Below, piece by piece: positions 43,378-52,406 of a stretch of DNA of 64,000 bases. The first letter of the stretch is position 1. Each line of letters begins with the position of its first letter. A program made the translations under genes and the position numbers. The stretch is from an uncultured Clostridia bacterium (lineage in GTDB: Bacteria; Bacillota; Clostridia; TANB77; CAG-508), in the NCBI GenBank assembly GCA_944392945.1, contig CALXYJ010000001.1, forward strand, positions 62,001 through 126,000, read 5' to 3'. The notes under the pieces were generated by a model. It was not told the origin of the DNA. It did no database searches and worked only from the letters and a program-made list of their open reading frames with translations.

Positions 43378-44520
43378 ATGAAAAAAATATTGTTTGGAAT
43401 AACAGGTTTAACTTTAGGTGGAGCTGAGAAGGTTTTAGTTGATTTAGCAAATAAATTAAGTGATAAGTATGATATTACAATACTTACTATATATGGAAAA
43501 GGAGAATTCGAGAAAAAACTAAGTCCAAAAGTTAAATTAAAAACAATTTATGATTTTAAATTTGATGATATGACAAATTTAAAAAAGAAATGGATACCAT
43601 TAAAGTTATTGTTATTTAAAAAACATTTTTATAAAAAATATATAAAGGGTGATTATGATATAGAAATTGCCTTCCTAGAAGGTCCAATAACTAGGCTCTT
43701 TGGTGTAAAAAATAAAAATACAAGAAAAATTGCATGGATACATAATGATATAACAAAAGTGTTTGGAAAAAATATAAAGGCAAAATTAAAAATTGCAATA
43801 GATAAAAAAACATATGGAAAATATCAGACTCTAGTATTTGTAAGTAAAGATAATAAAGAAAAATTTAATAATATATATAAAGATGTAAGAAATGAATATT
43901 TAGAGCCTGTTCATAAAAGAGTTATATATAATTATATAGATGCAGAAAATGTAATAAAAGGTTCAGAAGAAAAAATAGAAGATAATTTGGATACAAAATG
44001 GATGAATTTTTTAACAGTTGCAAGATTAACTGAGCAAAAGGGAATAGATAGAATTATAAATGTACATAAAAAATTAATAGACAAAGGATTAAAACACAAT
44101 TTTTATGTTATAGGTGATGGACCAGAAAAAGAAAAATTAGAACATCAAATCGAAGAATTAAACGTAGGAGATACATTTCATCTTTTAGGTAAAAGAGAGA
44201 ATCCATATCCATATATGAGGCAAAGTGATTTTTTCTGCCTACTTTCTAGATATGAAGGATATGGAATGGTTATAGAAGAAGCTAAAATATTAAATAAGCC
44301 AATAATAATTACAGATACGGCAGCAAGAGAGGCTATAGAAAATTATGATAATTCTGTAGTTGTAAAAAATTCGGAAGAAGCTATATTTGCAGAACTTAAA
44401 GAAATAATACGAAAGAATAAAAAAAGTTTTTCTAATAATCAAGTAAAATATGATAATAGCAAAATTATTACGAGATTAGAAAAACTATTAGAAGAGGAAG
44501 TAAAAACGATTAATATATAG
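43378..44520 (+). CDS. GT4 glycosyltransferase
   Basis: The 380-aa protein has GLTLGGAEKVLVDLANKLSDKYDITI at its N-terminus. VSKDNKEKF in the hinge is followed by FLTVARLTEQKGIDRI and the donor motif DFFCLLSRYEGYGMVIEEAKILNKPII (E-x7-E), given here in part. It abuts the ligase-like gene with no gap, and AAGGAGAG inside that gene's end is its site, so the two are co-translated. It is one more extension enzyme of the glycan cluster. Confidence 0.85.
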   Translation: MKKILFGITGLTLGGAEKVLVDLANKLSDKYDITILTIYGKGEFEKKLSPKVKLKTIYDFKFDDMTNLKKKWIPLKLLLFKKHFYKKYIKGDYDIEIAFLEGPITRLFGVKNKNTRKIAWIHNDITKVFGKNIKAKLKIAIDKKTYGKYQTLVFVSKDNKEKFNNIYKDVRNEYLEPVHKRVIYNYIDAENVIKGSEEKIEDNLDTKWMNFLTVARLTEQKGIDRIINVHKKLIDKGLKHNFYVIGDGPEKEKLEHQIEELNVGDTFHLLGKRENPYPYMRQSDFFCLLSRYEGYGMVIEEAKILNKPIIITDTAAREAIENYDNSVVVKNSEEAIFAELKEIIRKNKKSFSNNQVKYDNSKIITRLEKLLEEEVKTINI

Positions 44521-44538
44521 AAAATGTGAGGCAAAATA

Positions 44539-45426
44539 ATGAAATTATCAATTTTAACAGCGACTTATAATAGAGCAAATTTAATAATAAGACTTTATGA
44601 GAGTATTTTAAAAAATTTAAATTCTGGAATAGATGTAGAATGGTTAATTATGGATGATGGCTCAAATGATGAGACTGAAGCAGTCATAAGTAAAATAAGA
44701 GATGATAACTATATATATATAAAATATTTAAAGCAAGTTAATCAAGGGAAAATGGCAGCAATAAATCATTTGATGGAATATGTTAGAGGTGATTTAATAG
44801 TTGAATGTGATTCTGATGATTATTTTACAGATGATGCATTCTTTTATATAAAAAATGCATATGAAGAAGCTAAATACGAAAAGGATTTATATGGCTTATG
44901 TTTCTTAAAGTATGATCAAAATGGACATAATATAGGTAATAATTTTATTACAGAGAAAACAACAATGTTTGATTTATATTTTAAGGATTTGGAAGATGGG
45001 GAAAAAGCAATTGTGTTTTTTGCAGATAGGAGGAAAGATTATAGTTATGAACTAGAAGGAAATGAAAAGTTTATAACAGAAGCAAGAATGTATCATAAAA
45101 TGGATTTAAATTATAGAATAAAATGTTTTAATGAGCCATTAATGATATGTGAGTACCAAAAAGATGGTTATTCAAAAAATATAAAAAGTTTATTTAAGAA
45201 AAATCCAAAAGGGTATTTAAAATATTTTGAAGAAATTTTAACAATGCAAGATATGGTTGGTGTACCTTTTAAAAAGAGGTTATATGTTATAAAACACTAT
45301 ATTTTATTTAGTGTGCTTAATAAAGTAAAACCATCTTTAGCAAAAATTAAAGGTTTATTAAATAAAATGTTAATAGTATTTTTATATATACCTGGATTAA
45401 TAAAAACTAATATGACATTTAGGTAA
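44539..45426 (+). CDS. GT2 glycosyltransferase
   Basis: The 295-aa enzyme has the GT-A start KLSILTATYNRANLIIRLYESI. MDDGSNDETE follows, then GDLIVECDSDDYFTD with the metal-binding Asp cluster. The acceptor part includes EARMYHKMDL. This N-terminus (TATYNRA rather than PVYN) groups with capsular GT2 enzymes of the glycosyltransferase group 2 family used in EPS clusters. The last 50 residues are hydrophobic-basic and may associate with the membrane. A separate strong promoter begins just after its stop. Confidence 0.83.
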   Translation: MKLSILTATYNRANLIIRLYESILKNLNSGIDVEWLIMDDGSNDETEAVISKIRDDNYIYIKYLKQVNQGKMAAINHLMEYVRGDLIVECDSDDYFTDDAFFYIKNAYEEAKYEKDLYGLCFLKYDQNGHNIGNNFITEKTTMFDLYFKDLEDGEKAIVFFADRRKDYSYELEGNEKFITEARMYHKMDLNYRIKCFNEPLMICEYQKDGYSKNIKSLFKKNPKGYLKYFEEILTMQDMVGVPFKKRLYVIKHYILFSVLNKVKPSLAKIKGLLNKMLIVFLYIPGLIKTNMTFR

Positions 45427-45431
45427 TAAAC

Positions 45432-45460
45432 TTGAAAAGCCATATATCTAATGGTATAAT
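45432..45460 (+). promoter_or_regulatory. Internal cluster promoter before the GT2-HAD gene
   Basis: TTGAAA (45432-45437), 17 bases and TATAAT (45455-45460) with an extended -10 TG. It would drive the 1025-aa enzyme and the ABC exporter separately from the first half of the cluster. Confidence 0.75.
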
Positions 45461-45502
45461 GACCAAAGTTTAAAAATAAATAATAGTGAAAGGATGTATA
45501 GA

Positions 45503-48500
45503 ATGATAGCTAATAAAAAAATAAGCATAATTGTTCCGAACTATAAAAATGAAAAATATTTAGAAAAAACATTAAAAAGTTTAGTAGAGCAAACTTATAA
45601 AAATATAGAAATTATAATTATATGTGATAAGCCAGAAGAAGATTGTGACAAATTGGTAGAATCATATACAAAAAAGGACAATAGAATTATTTATATAAAG
45701 AATGAAGAAAGAAAAGGAAAATTTAAGGCAAGATTACAAGGAGCACAAAAAGCAAGTGGTGATTATATTGCATTTTTAGATGCAGATAATTATGCTTCAA
45801 TAGATTTTTATAGAAATGCTTTAAATAATGCTTTAATAAATAATTCTGATATAGTAATCGGAAATATTGTATATGAACAAGAAAATGGAGATAAAGATAT
45901 ATATAATTTAATGGAGCAACCTCTAAAACCGATAGAAGGAAAAGAATGTTTTATTAAATTTTTTGAACAAGGAGGACTAAATCCTTTTTGGAATAAAATA
46001 TGGAACAAAATTTATTCTAAAGATATATTTAGCAAAGCGTTAGAAGATTTAAAGAAATTTGAGGATTATGCTAATTTTTCAGCAGAATTTGTATTATCTA
46101 CAATGTTATTCCTTTATGCTAATAAAGTAACTAAAATTGATAATGACAATATTTTCTATATAGAGCATAAAAAAGATAGACAAAAGGAAGATATTTTAAA
46201 GAACGCAGATGAAGTAATAAAGGTATTTAATATATTAGAAGAAATTTTTAAAAACAAAAATATATATGAGGAATTACTTAGTAAAATAGAAGAATGGAAA
46301 CATTTTGTGTATCAAAAATTAATTGATGATGCCGAAAGATCAAGTGCAAAAAAACAAGTAGAAACTAAATTAGAGAATTTTGGTAAAAATCATAAAGAAA
46401 TGTTGGACAAAAACTATTTTAAATGTGTAAAGTCTGTATGGAATGATAATTTGGAAAGAATTAAAAGAAATATAGCAAAAGAAGAAATAAAATATGTAAG
46501 TTTTGATATTTTTGATACTTTAGTAGTAAGACCATTTTTAAATCCAACAGATTTGTTTTCTGTTGTTGATAAAGAATTTAGAAAGTTTACAAAAAATAGT
46601 ACAGGAATGGATTTTACTAAGATTAGAATATTTAGCGAAATCCAAACAAGAGTTAAGAAAGAAAAAGAAGACAAAAAATGCCAGGATATTACTCTAGACG
46701 AAATATATGAAACAATGGAAGAGGAATATCATATAGATAAAGAGATATTAGAAAAAACAAAGCAAAAAGAAATAGAATATGAAATAAGATTTTGTACAAG
46801 AAGAAATACTGGTTTTGAATTATACCAAATGGCATTAGAATTAGGAAAAAAAGTTATTTGTATTTCAGACATGTATTTATCTAAAGAAGTAATACAAAAA
46901 ATATTAGAAAAAAATGGATATACACAATTATCAAATATATATGTTTCATCAGAATTAAAAATAACAAAGGCACATAGAGATCTATTTAAATATGCACTAG
47001 AAAAAGAAGGGATAAATGCTAATGAAATGGCTCATATAGGGGATAATTATGTATCTGATTATGAAAATCCTAAAAAGGTTGGAATACAAGGACAACATTT
47101 GCCAAAAGCTTCTGATGTTTTCCAAGATAGAAATGTTACACATAATTTAGCAGCAATGTTTACAAAAAGCTTACCTATGTGGAGGGATAATAAAAATGCA
47201 TTAAATTTCTTAGGTATTCGTTGTATGATGGGAATTGTTGCTAATAAATATTTTGATAATCCATATAGATCTTTTAATTATAAGGCAGATTTTAATGCAG
47301 ATCCATACTTAATTGGTTATTATACTTTAGGAATGTACATGTTAGGATTAACAAAATGGATGTTGGATGACATGCAAGGAAAAGATTATGAGAAAATAGT
47401 ATTTATGGCAAGAGATGGGTACTTACCAATTAAATGCTATGATATAATGAAAAAATTATATAAAAATGTTCCTGAATCAGATTATTTATATATATCTAGA
47501 AAAGCTTTAGTTCCAATAACTATACAAACAAAACTTGATTTATATAAATTATCAGAAGTTATAAATGTAACAAATCATTCACCTAATGATATATTAAAAT
47601 ATATAAAAGACTGTATAACAATAAAAGATAAAAAAGAATTCGAGAAAATATGTAAAGATAATAAAATTAAAATGGATGAAGACTTCAAAATAATAGAAAA
47701 TTTTGATAGATTTATAAGTCTTGTAATAGATAATTTGTATGATGAAGATAAACAAAGAAGAAATTTAGCAAAATATAAAGAATATTTTAGCAATATATAT
47801 AAAAATCATTCTGCAACATTTGATATTGGTTATAGTGCAAGACCAGAAATGTTTTTATCAAACTTATTACAAAAACCAATAGATACGTATTTTTGTAATA
47901 TAAATCATTCAGAAGCACAAAGACATGCTCAAATAGGAGGATTTAAATTAAAAACATTTTTTGATGCTAAACCAGCTACAACAGGACATGCTTACGAGAT
48001 GATGTTATCTGCATTAGCACCATCATGTATTGGTTATGATGTAGAAGGAAAAGAAGTAAAGCCAATTTTTGAAAAATACGAAAATACTTATACTGTTGAA
48101 TTTGCGATGAAAACTATGCAAGAAGCTGCTATAGATTTCGTAAAAGATATAGTAGATATTTTTGGAGAAGACATAGATATAATATATTATCAAAATTATT
48201 ATATTTCATTACCTTTTATGGCATATTTAAATTCTTCAAAAGAAATAGATAAAATGCCATTTTCATCTGTTATATTTGAAGATAATGTTGGAATTGGAGA
48301 GCCACTAAAAATGGTCACAAATTGGACACAGGATTTAAGTACAAGAAATCAAGCTACAATGGATAATTTATTTGGAATTGATAATGATATTTCAGAATTC
48401 TTAGGAGAAAATGAACTAGTATATAATTCTACAGTCGATTTAAAAAATAGGAATAAAATTGTTAGACTTATATATTATACATTTTTTGATAGAAAAACTT

Positions 48501-48580
48501 TATCAAGAAGAATAGGGGATATTTGTTATAAAAATAAAGTATTATGGGCTATTTACAAAAAAATTAAATATAAAAAATAA
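45503..48580 (+). CDS. Giant GT2-HAD fusion enzyme
   Basis: The 1025-aa protein has three parts. Residues 1-300 are a GT2 glycosyltransferase (KKISIIVPNYKNEKYLEKTL, DYIAFLDADNYAS). Residues of about 325-550 are a HAD-fold hydrolase (SFDIFDTLV from about 334, CISDMYLS, KAHRDLF, AHIGDNYVSDYENP). Its motif I has Phe in place of the second Asp. Residues 560-1025 are a further domain seen with HAD-linked polysaccharide enzymes, rich in conserved aromatic blocks (MARDGYLPIKCYDI, FDIGYSARPEMF). I infer synthesis or trimming of a phosphosugar-containing glycan. ATG 45503 is favoured by GAAAGGA; ATG 45494 overlaps that site. Confidence 0.8.
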   Translation: MIANKKISIIVPNYKNEKYLEKTLKSLVEQTYKNIEIIIICDKPEEDCDKLVESYTKKDNRIIYIKNEERKGKFKARLQGAQKASGDYIAFLDADNYASIDFYRNALNNALINNSDIVIGNIVYEQENGDKDIYNLMEQPLKPIEGKECFIKFFEQGGLNPFWNKIWNKIYSKDIFSKALEDLKKFEDYANFSAEFVLSTMLFLYANKVTKIDNDNIFYIEHKKDRQKEDILKNADEVIKVFNILEEIFKNKNIYEELLSKIEEWKHFVYQKLIDDAERSSAKKQVETKLENFGKNHKEMLDKNYFKCVKSVWNDNLERIKRNIAKEEIKYVSFDIFDTLVVRPFLNPTDLFSVVDKEFRKFTKNSTGMDFTKIRIFSEIQTRVKKEKEDKKCQDITLDEIYETMEEEYHIDKEILEKTKQKEIEYEIRFCTRRNTGFELYQMALELGKKVICISDMYLSKEVIQKILEKNGYTQLSNIYVSSELKITKAHRDLFKYALEKEGINANEMAHIGDNYVSDYENPKKVGIQGQHLPKASDVFQDRNVTHNLAAMFTKSLPMWRDNKNALNFLGIRCMMGIVANKYFDNPYRSFNYKADFNADPYLIGYYTLGMYMLGLTKWMLDDMQGKDYEKIVFMARDGYLPIKCYDIMKKLYKNVPESDYLYISRKALVPITIQTKLDLYKLSEVINVTNHSPNDILKYIKDCITIKDKKEFEKICKDNKIKMDEDFKIIENFDRFISLVIDNLYDEDKQRRNLAKYKEYFSNIYKNHSATFDIGYSARPEMFLSNLLQKPIDTYFCNINHSEAQRHAQIGGFKLKTFFDAKPATTGHAYEMMLSALAPSCIGYDVEGKEVKPIFEKYENTYTVEFAMKTMQEAAIDFVKDIVDIFGEDIDIIYYQNYYISLPFMAYLNSSKEIDKMPFSSVIFEDNVGIGEPLKMVTNWTQDLSTRNQATMDNLFGIDNDISEFLGENELVYNSTVDLKNRNKIVRLIYYTFFDRKTLSRRIGDICYKNKVLWAIYKKIKYKK

Positions 48581-48597
48581 TTGGAGGCTAAAAATAA

Positions 48598-49332
48598 GTG
48601 GAAAATAATTATAGTATAGAAGTGCAGGATGTATATAAGACCTTTAATGTATATTTGGACAAGGCAAATAGCTTAAAAGAAAAAGTGCTTTTCTGGAAAA
48701 GAAATAGGAAAGAAGTAAGAGAAGTTTTAAAGGGAATAAACTTAAATATAAAAAAAGGGGAAGCTGTTGCACTTATAGGAGTAAATGGAAGTGGAAAATC
48801 TACTTTATTAAAATTAATGACTAAAATTATATATCCAAATAAGGGGAAAATAATTACACATGGAAAACTAACATCATTATTAGAATTAGGAGCTGGTTTT
48901 CACCAAGATTTTTCTGGAAGAGAAAATATATATTTTAATGCTTCAATTTTTGGTTTAACCAAAAAAGAAATAGATGCAAGACTAGAACAAATTATAGAAT
49001 TTTCAGAATTAGGACAATATATTGATAATCCAGTAAGAACATATTCATCAGGAATGTTTATGAGATTAGCCTTTGCAGTTGCAATAAATGTTGATGCAGA
49101 GATTTTATTAGTTGACGAAATTTTGTCTGTTGGAGATCAACATTTTCAAGAAAAATGTTTAAACAAAATGCAAGAGCTAAAAAAAGAAGGAAAAACAATG
49201 GTTTTTGTTACACATAATTTGGAGTCTGCAAGACAATTATGTGACAGAACAGTATGGTTACACCAAGGGGTAATAAGAATGGATGGAGACACAAATCAGG
49301 TTATAGATGAATATTTAAAAGAAACAAGATAG
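48598..49332 (+). CDS. Polysaccharide ABC exporter, ATP-binding subunit (TagH/Wzt type)
   Basis: The 244-aa ATPase begins YSIEVQDVYKTFNVY and has the long loop before Walker A that marks the TagH/RfbB/Wzt subgroup. Walker A is GVNGSGKST (residues 61-69), the signature is YSSGMFMRLAFA, Walker B is ILLVDEILSVGD, and the H-loop is VTHN. The C-terminal sugar-binding extension of some Wzt proteins is absent. GTG 48598 starts it behind TTGGAGG. The permease subunit follows after 16 bases. Together they would move an undecaprenyl-linked polymer across the membrane. Confidence 0.92.
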   Translation: MENNYSIEVQDVYKTFNVYLDKANSLKEKVLFWKRNRKEVREVLKGINLNIKKGEAVALIGVNGSGKSTLLKLMTKIIYPNKGKIITHGKLTSLLELGAGFHQDFSGRENIYFNASIFGLTKKEIDARLEQIIEFSELGQYIDNPVRTYSSGMFMRLAFAVAINVDAEILLVDEILSVGDQHFQEKCLNKMQELKKEGKTMVFVTHNLESARQLCDRTVWLHQGVIRMDGDTNQVIDEYLKETR

Positions 49333-49348
49333 GAAGGAAATAATATAA

Positions 49349-50122
49349 ATGAAAGTCTTTAAAAACTTATATGATTATAGAGAATTATTAAAGTCAAGTA
49401 TAAAGAAAGATGTTGGTGGAAAATATAAAAATTCAGTATTAGGAGTAATATGGTCTTTTCTATATCCTTTACTTCAAATAGGTGTTTATGCAATTGTTTT
49501 CCCACTTATAATGAAAAGTGAAACGGAAAATTATACAGTATTTGTATGTTGTGGTTTAATACCTTGGAATTTCTTTTCTACAGCAATATCTAGATCATCA
49601 TTTACCATGATTGAAAATGGTAATATATTAAAAAAGGTATATTTCCCGAGAGAGATATTACCAATATCAGTGGTAACAAGTGAAGCTGTGAACTTTGTAA
49701 TCTCAACAATTATTATATTAGCATTTGTTTTAGGCAGTGGAATGGGATTAACAGGATATATAGTTTTTTATCCATTGGTGTTATTAGTACAATATGTTTT
49801 ATTAATAGGAATTTCATTGTTTGTATCAAGTATTACAGTATACTTTAGAGATTTACAACATTTTGTAGGAATAGCGTTGCAATTACTATTTTATGCTACA
49901 CCTATAGTTTATGCTTCAAATTTAATACCAGAAAGTTATCAATGGATATTAAGATTAAATCCAATGACATTTATAATAGATGGATATAGATCAATTTTCT
50001 ATTACCAACAACAACCAAATTTCATAGCTTTAGGAATAACATTATTAGTAAGTATTGTATTATGTATATTAGGATACTTATTATTCAATAAATTACAAAA
50101 GAGATTTGCCGAAGAATTATAA
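49349..50122 (+). CDS. Polysaccharide ABC exporter, permease subunit (TagG/Wzm type)
   Basis: The 257-aa protein has six membrane segments and the ABC-2 layout of TagG/Wzm. The N-terminal amphipathic start YRELLKSSIKKDVGGKYKNS leads into VLGVIWSFLYPLLQ. The middle carries FVCCGLIPWNFFSTAI, and the loop before the last helices has LRLNPMTFIIDGYRSI. GGAAGGAAA precedes the ATG. It pairs with the ATPase just upstream, and the following GT2-GT4 gene is 21 bases away, so exporter and glycosyltransferase are co-expressed. Confidence 0.92.
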   Translation: MKVFKNLYDYRELLKSSIKKDVGGKYKNSVLGVIWSFLYPLLQIGVYAIVFPLIMKSETENYTVFVCCGLIPWNFFSTAISRSSFTMIENGNILKKVYFPREILPISVVTSEAVNFVISTIIILAFVLGSGMGLTGYIVFYPLVLLVQYVLLIGISLFVSSITVYFRDLQHFVGIALQLLFYATPIVYASNLIPESYQWILRLNPMTFIIDGYRSIFYYQQQPNFIALGITLLVSIVLCILGYLLFNKLQKRFAEEL

Positions 50123-50143
50123 TAAAAAAGGAGAGAGGCTTTA

Positions 50144-52402
50144 GTGAAGGAAGACTTTGATTTCTCATTAGAACCAGGAATAGAAAGAAAAATTAACAGA
50201 GATTACAAGGAGTTAGATCCTGTAATCTCTGTTGTCATACCTTTTTATAATGATAAAGAATATATTGAACAATCTGTAAATTCAGTTTTAAATCAAACTT
50301 TTCCATATTTTGAAATACTAATTATTGATGATGGATCAAAAGATGAAGAATCATTAATAAAGCTTGACGAAATAGCTAAAACTGACAAAAGAATTAAAGT
50401 ATTTCATAAAGAAAATGAAGGATTATCTGCAACTAGGGACTATGGTGCTTCAAAGTCTATAGATACAGCTAAATATTTAATGTTTTTGGACTCAGACGAT
50501 TTATTAGAAGTAACTTTTTTAGAAACAGCTTATTGGACATTAGAAACAAATAAAGATGCTGGATGGGCATATTCTGATTCTATTGGATTTGATGCAAATA
50601 ATTATACTTGGAATAAATGGTTTGATTCCGAAAAAATGAAGAAAGAAAATGACCTAGTTTCTGCAGCGATGGTAAGAAAAATAGATTTTAATGCTGTTGG
50701 AGGATATGGTTTAAGAGAAAAGGCTGTAAATGAAGATTGGAATTTTTGGCTAAAGTTAATATCAATAGGAAAATTTCCAGTACATATGAGTTATTATGGA
50801 CAGTGGTATAGAAGAAAAACAACTGGAGAATTAAAAAAATCTAAAGAAAATAGTAAAAGAGCACTAGAAATAATAAATGAAACAGCAAGTAAAATTAAGA
50901 ATAATGTAGAAGCTATTCAATATCCTAAGCAAGATTATAATTATGATTTATTGCAGGAAGATTTATCATATATTATACAGCCAGAGCAAAATAAAAATGA
51001 AAAAATAAATATATTAATGATTGTGCCATGGCTTATAACAGGTGGAGCTGATAGGTTTAATTTAAATTTAGTGAAAGGATTAAATAAAGAAAAGTATAAA
51101 ATAACAATTATCACAACTGAGCCAAACAAAAATACATTAAGACAAGAATTTGAAAAATATGGAATTGTATATGATTTAACATCTTTTTTAAATCAAAAAT
51201 ATTGGCTAGCATTTATAAATTATATTATTAAAAAAGAAAATATCAATTTAATATTTAATACTAATAGTAAATTTGGATATAGTATTATGCCATATTTAAA
51301 AGCAATATATCCTAAAATACCTATAATAGATTATATTCATATGGAAGAATGGTATAACAGAAATGGAGGCTATTCAAGGTATTCTAGTATGTTGGAATCT
51401 GTTATAGATAAAACTTTAACTTGTAACGAAAATAGCAAAGAGATTTTAAAGGAATATTTTGGAAGGAAAGAAAAGGCGCTTCAAACAGTATATATTGGTG
51501 TTGATGAAGAAGAATTTAATCCAGAAAGATTTGATAAAGAAGAAATATTAAAAAAATATAATATACAAAAAAATAGTAAATATATTTTTAGCTATATATG
51601 TAGAATTTCTGAACAAAAAAGGCCAATACTATTATTAAAGATTATAAAAAAATTAAAAGAGAAAAGAAATGATTTTATAGTATTAGTTGTTGGTGATGGA
51701 AATTTATTAGGAAAAATGAAAAATATAGCAAATAAATTAGATTTAAATGAAAATATTATGTTTTTGGGAAATGTAGAAGATACAGAGGAAATATATAAAA
51801 TAAGTGATCTAACAATAAATTGTTCAATTAAAGAAGGATTAGCGTTAACTTCATATGAGTCTTTAAGCATGGGAGTTCCCGTAATTTCTAGTGATGTGGG
51901 GGGACAAAAAGAGTTAATAAATGAAGATGTTGGAATTATAGTTCCTTGTATGCAAGATGAAAAAGAAATATATAGTGAAAATTATAAATTAGAAGAGATA
52001 GATAAATATATTGAAGGAATCGAAAAAATATTAAATAATCTGGAGAAATATAAAGAAAAATGTAGACAGAGAATCTTAGATGGATTTACTATAAATAATA
52101 TGCTAGCAAAAATGTCAGATATTTTTGAAGATACTTGTAAAAATCCGAATACAGATAAAATAAAAAATGGCGAAAGATTAAAAGACAATATTAATATAGC
52201 AAAAGAATTAGTTACAATAAATATGATGAATGATAAAATAGAGTATAATTGGGAATGTACAGAATATGAAAAAAAGGTATATGGACGAGCTTATTCATTA
52301 ACTGGATTAAATTATAAACATGAAATTTTAAAGGAAAGATTATGGAAGATTCCTCTATGGAGAGGTTTTATAAAAGTAGTACATAAATTGAAAGGAAACT
52401 AG
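50144..52402 (+). CDS. Two-domain GT2-GT4 glycosyltransferase
   Basis: The 752-aa protein joins two glycosyltransferases. Residues 20-260 are GT2 (ISVVIPFYNDKEYIEQSVNS, IDDGSKDEES, YLMFLDSDDLLE, then NEDWNFWLKL). Residues of about 285-660 are GT4 (ILMIVPWLITGGADRFNLNL, SYICRISEQKRPILLLKII, NCSIKEGLALTSYESLSMGVPVI). The C-terminal 80 residues are helical and end with a basic segment. A fusion of this kind would add two sugars in succession without release. GTG 50144 follows GGAGAG. The next gene starts four bases after its stop. Confidence 0.83.
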   Translation: MKEDFDFSLEPGIERKINRDYKELDPVISVVIPFYNDKEYIEQSVNSVLNQTFPYFEILIIDDGSKDEESLIKLDEIAKTDKRIKVFHKENEGLSATRDYGASKSIDTAKYLMFLDSDDLLEVTFLETAYWTLETNKDAGWAYSDSIGFDANNYTWNKWFDSEKMKKENDLVSAAMVRKIDFNAVGGYGLREKAVNEDWNFWLKLISIGKFPVHMSYYGQWYRRKTTGELKKSKENSKRALEIINETASKIKNNVEAIQYPKQDYNYDLLQEDLSYIIQPEQNKNEKINILMIVPWLITGGADRFNLNLVKGLNKEKYKITIITTEPNKNTLRQEFEKYGIVYDLTSFLNQKYWLAFINYIIKKENINLIFNTNSKFGYSIMPYLKAIYPKIPIIDYIHMEEWYNRNGGYSRYSSMLESVIDKTLTCNENSKEILKEYFGRKEKALQTVYIGVDEEEFNPERFDKEEILKKYNIQKNSKYIFSYICRISEQKRPILLLKIIKKLKEKRNDFIVLVVGDGNLLGKMKNIANKLDLNENIMFLGNVEDTEEIYKISDLTINCSIKEGLALTSYESLSMGVPVISSDVGGQKELINEDVGIIVPCMQDEKEIYSENYKLEEIDKYIEGIEKILNNLEKYKEKCRQRILDGFTINNMLAKMSDIFEDTCKNPNTDKIKNGERLKDNINIAKELVTINMMNDKIEYNWECTEYEKKVYGRAYSLTGLNYKHEILKERLWKIPLWRGFIKVVHKLKGN

Positions 52403-52406
52403 AAGG

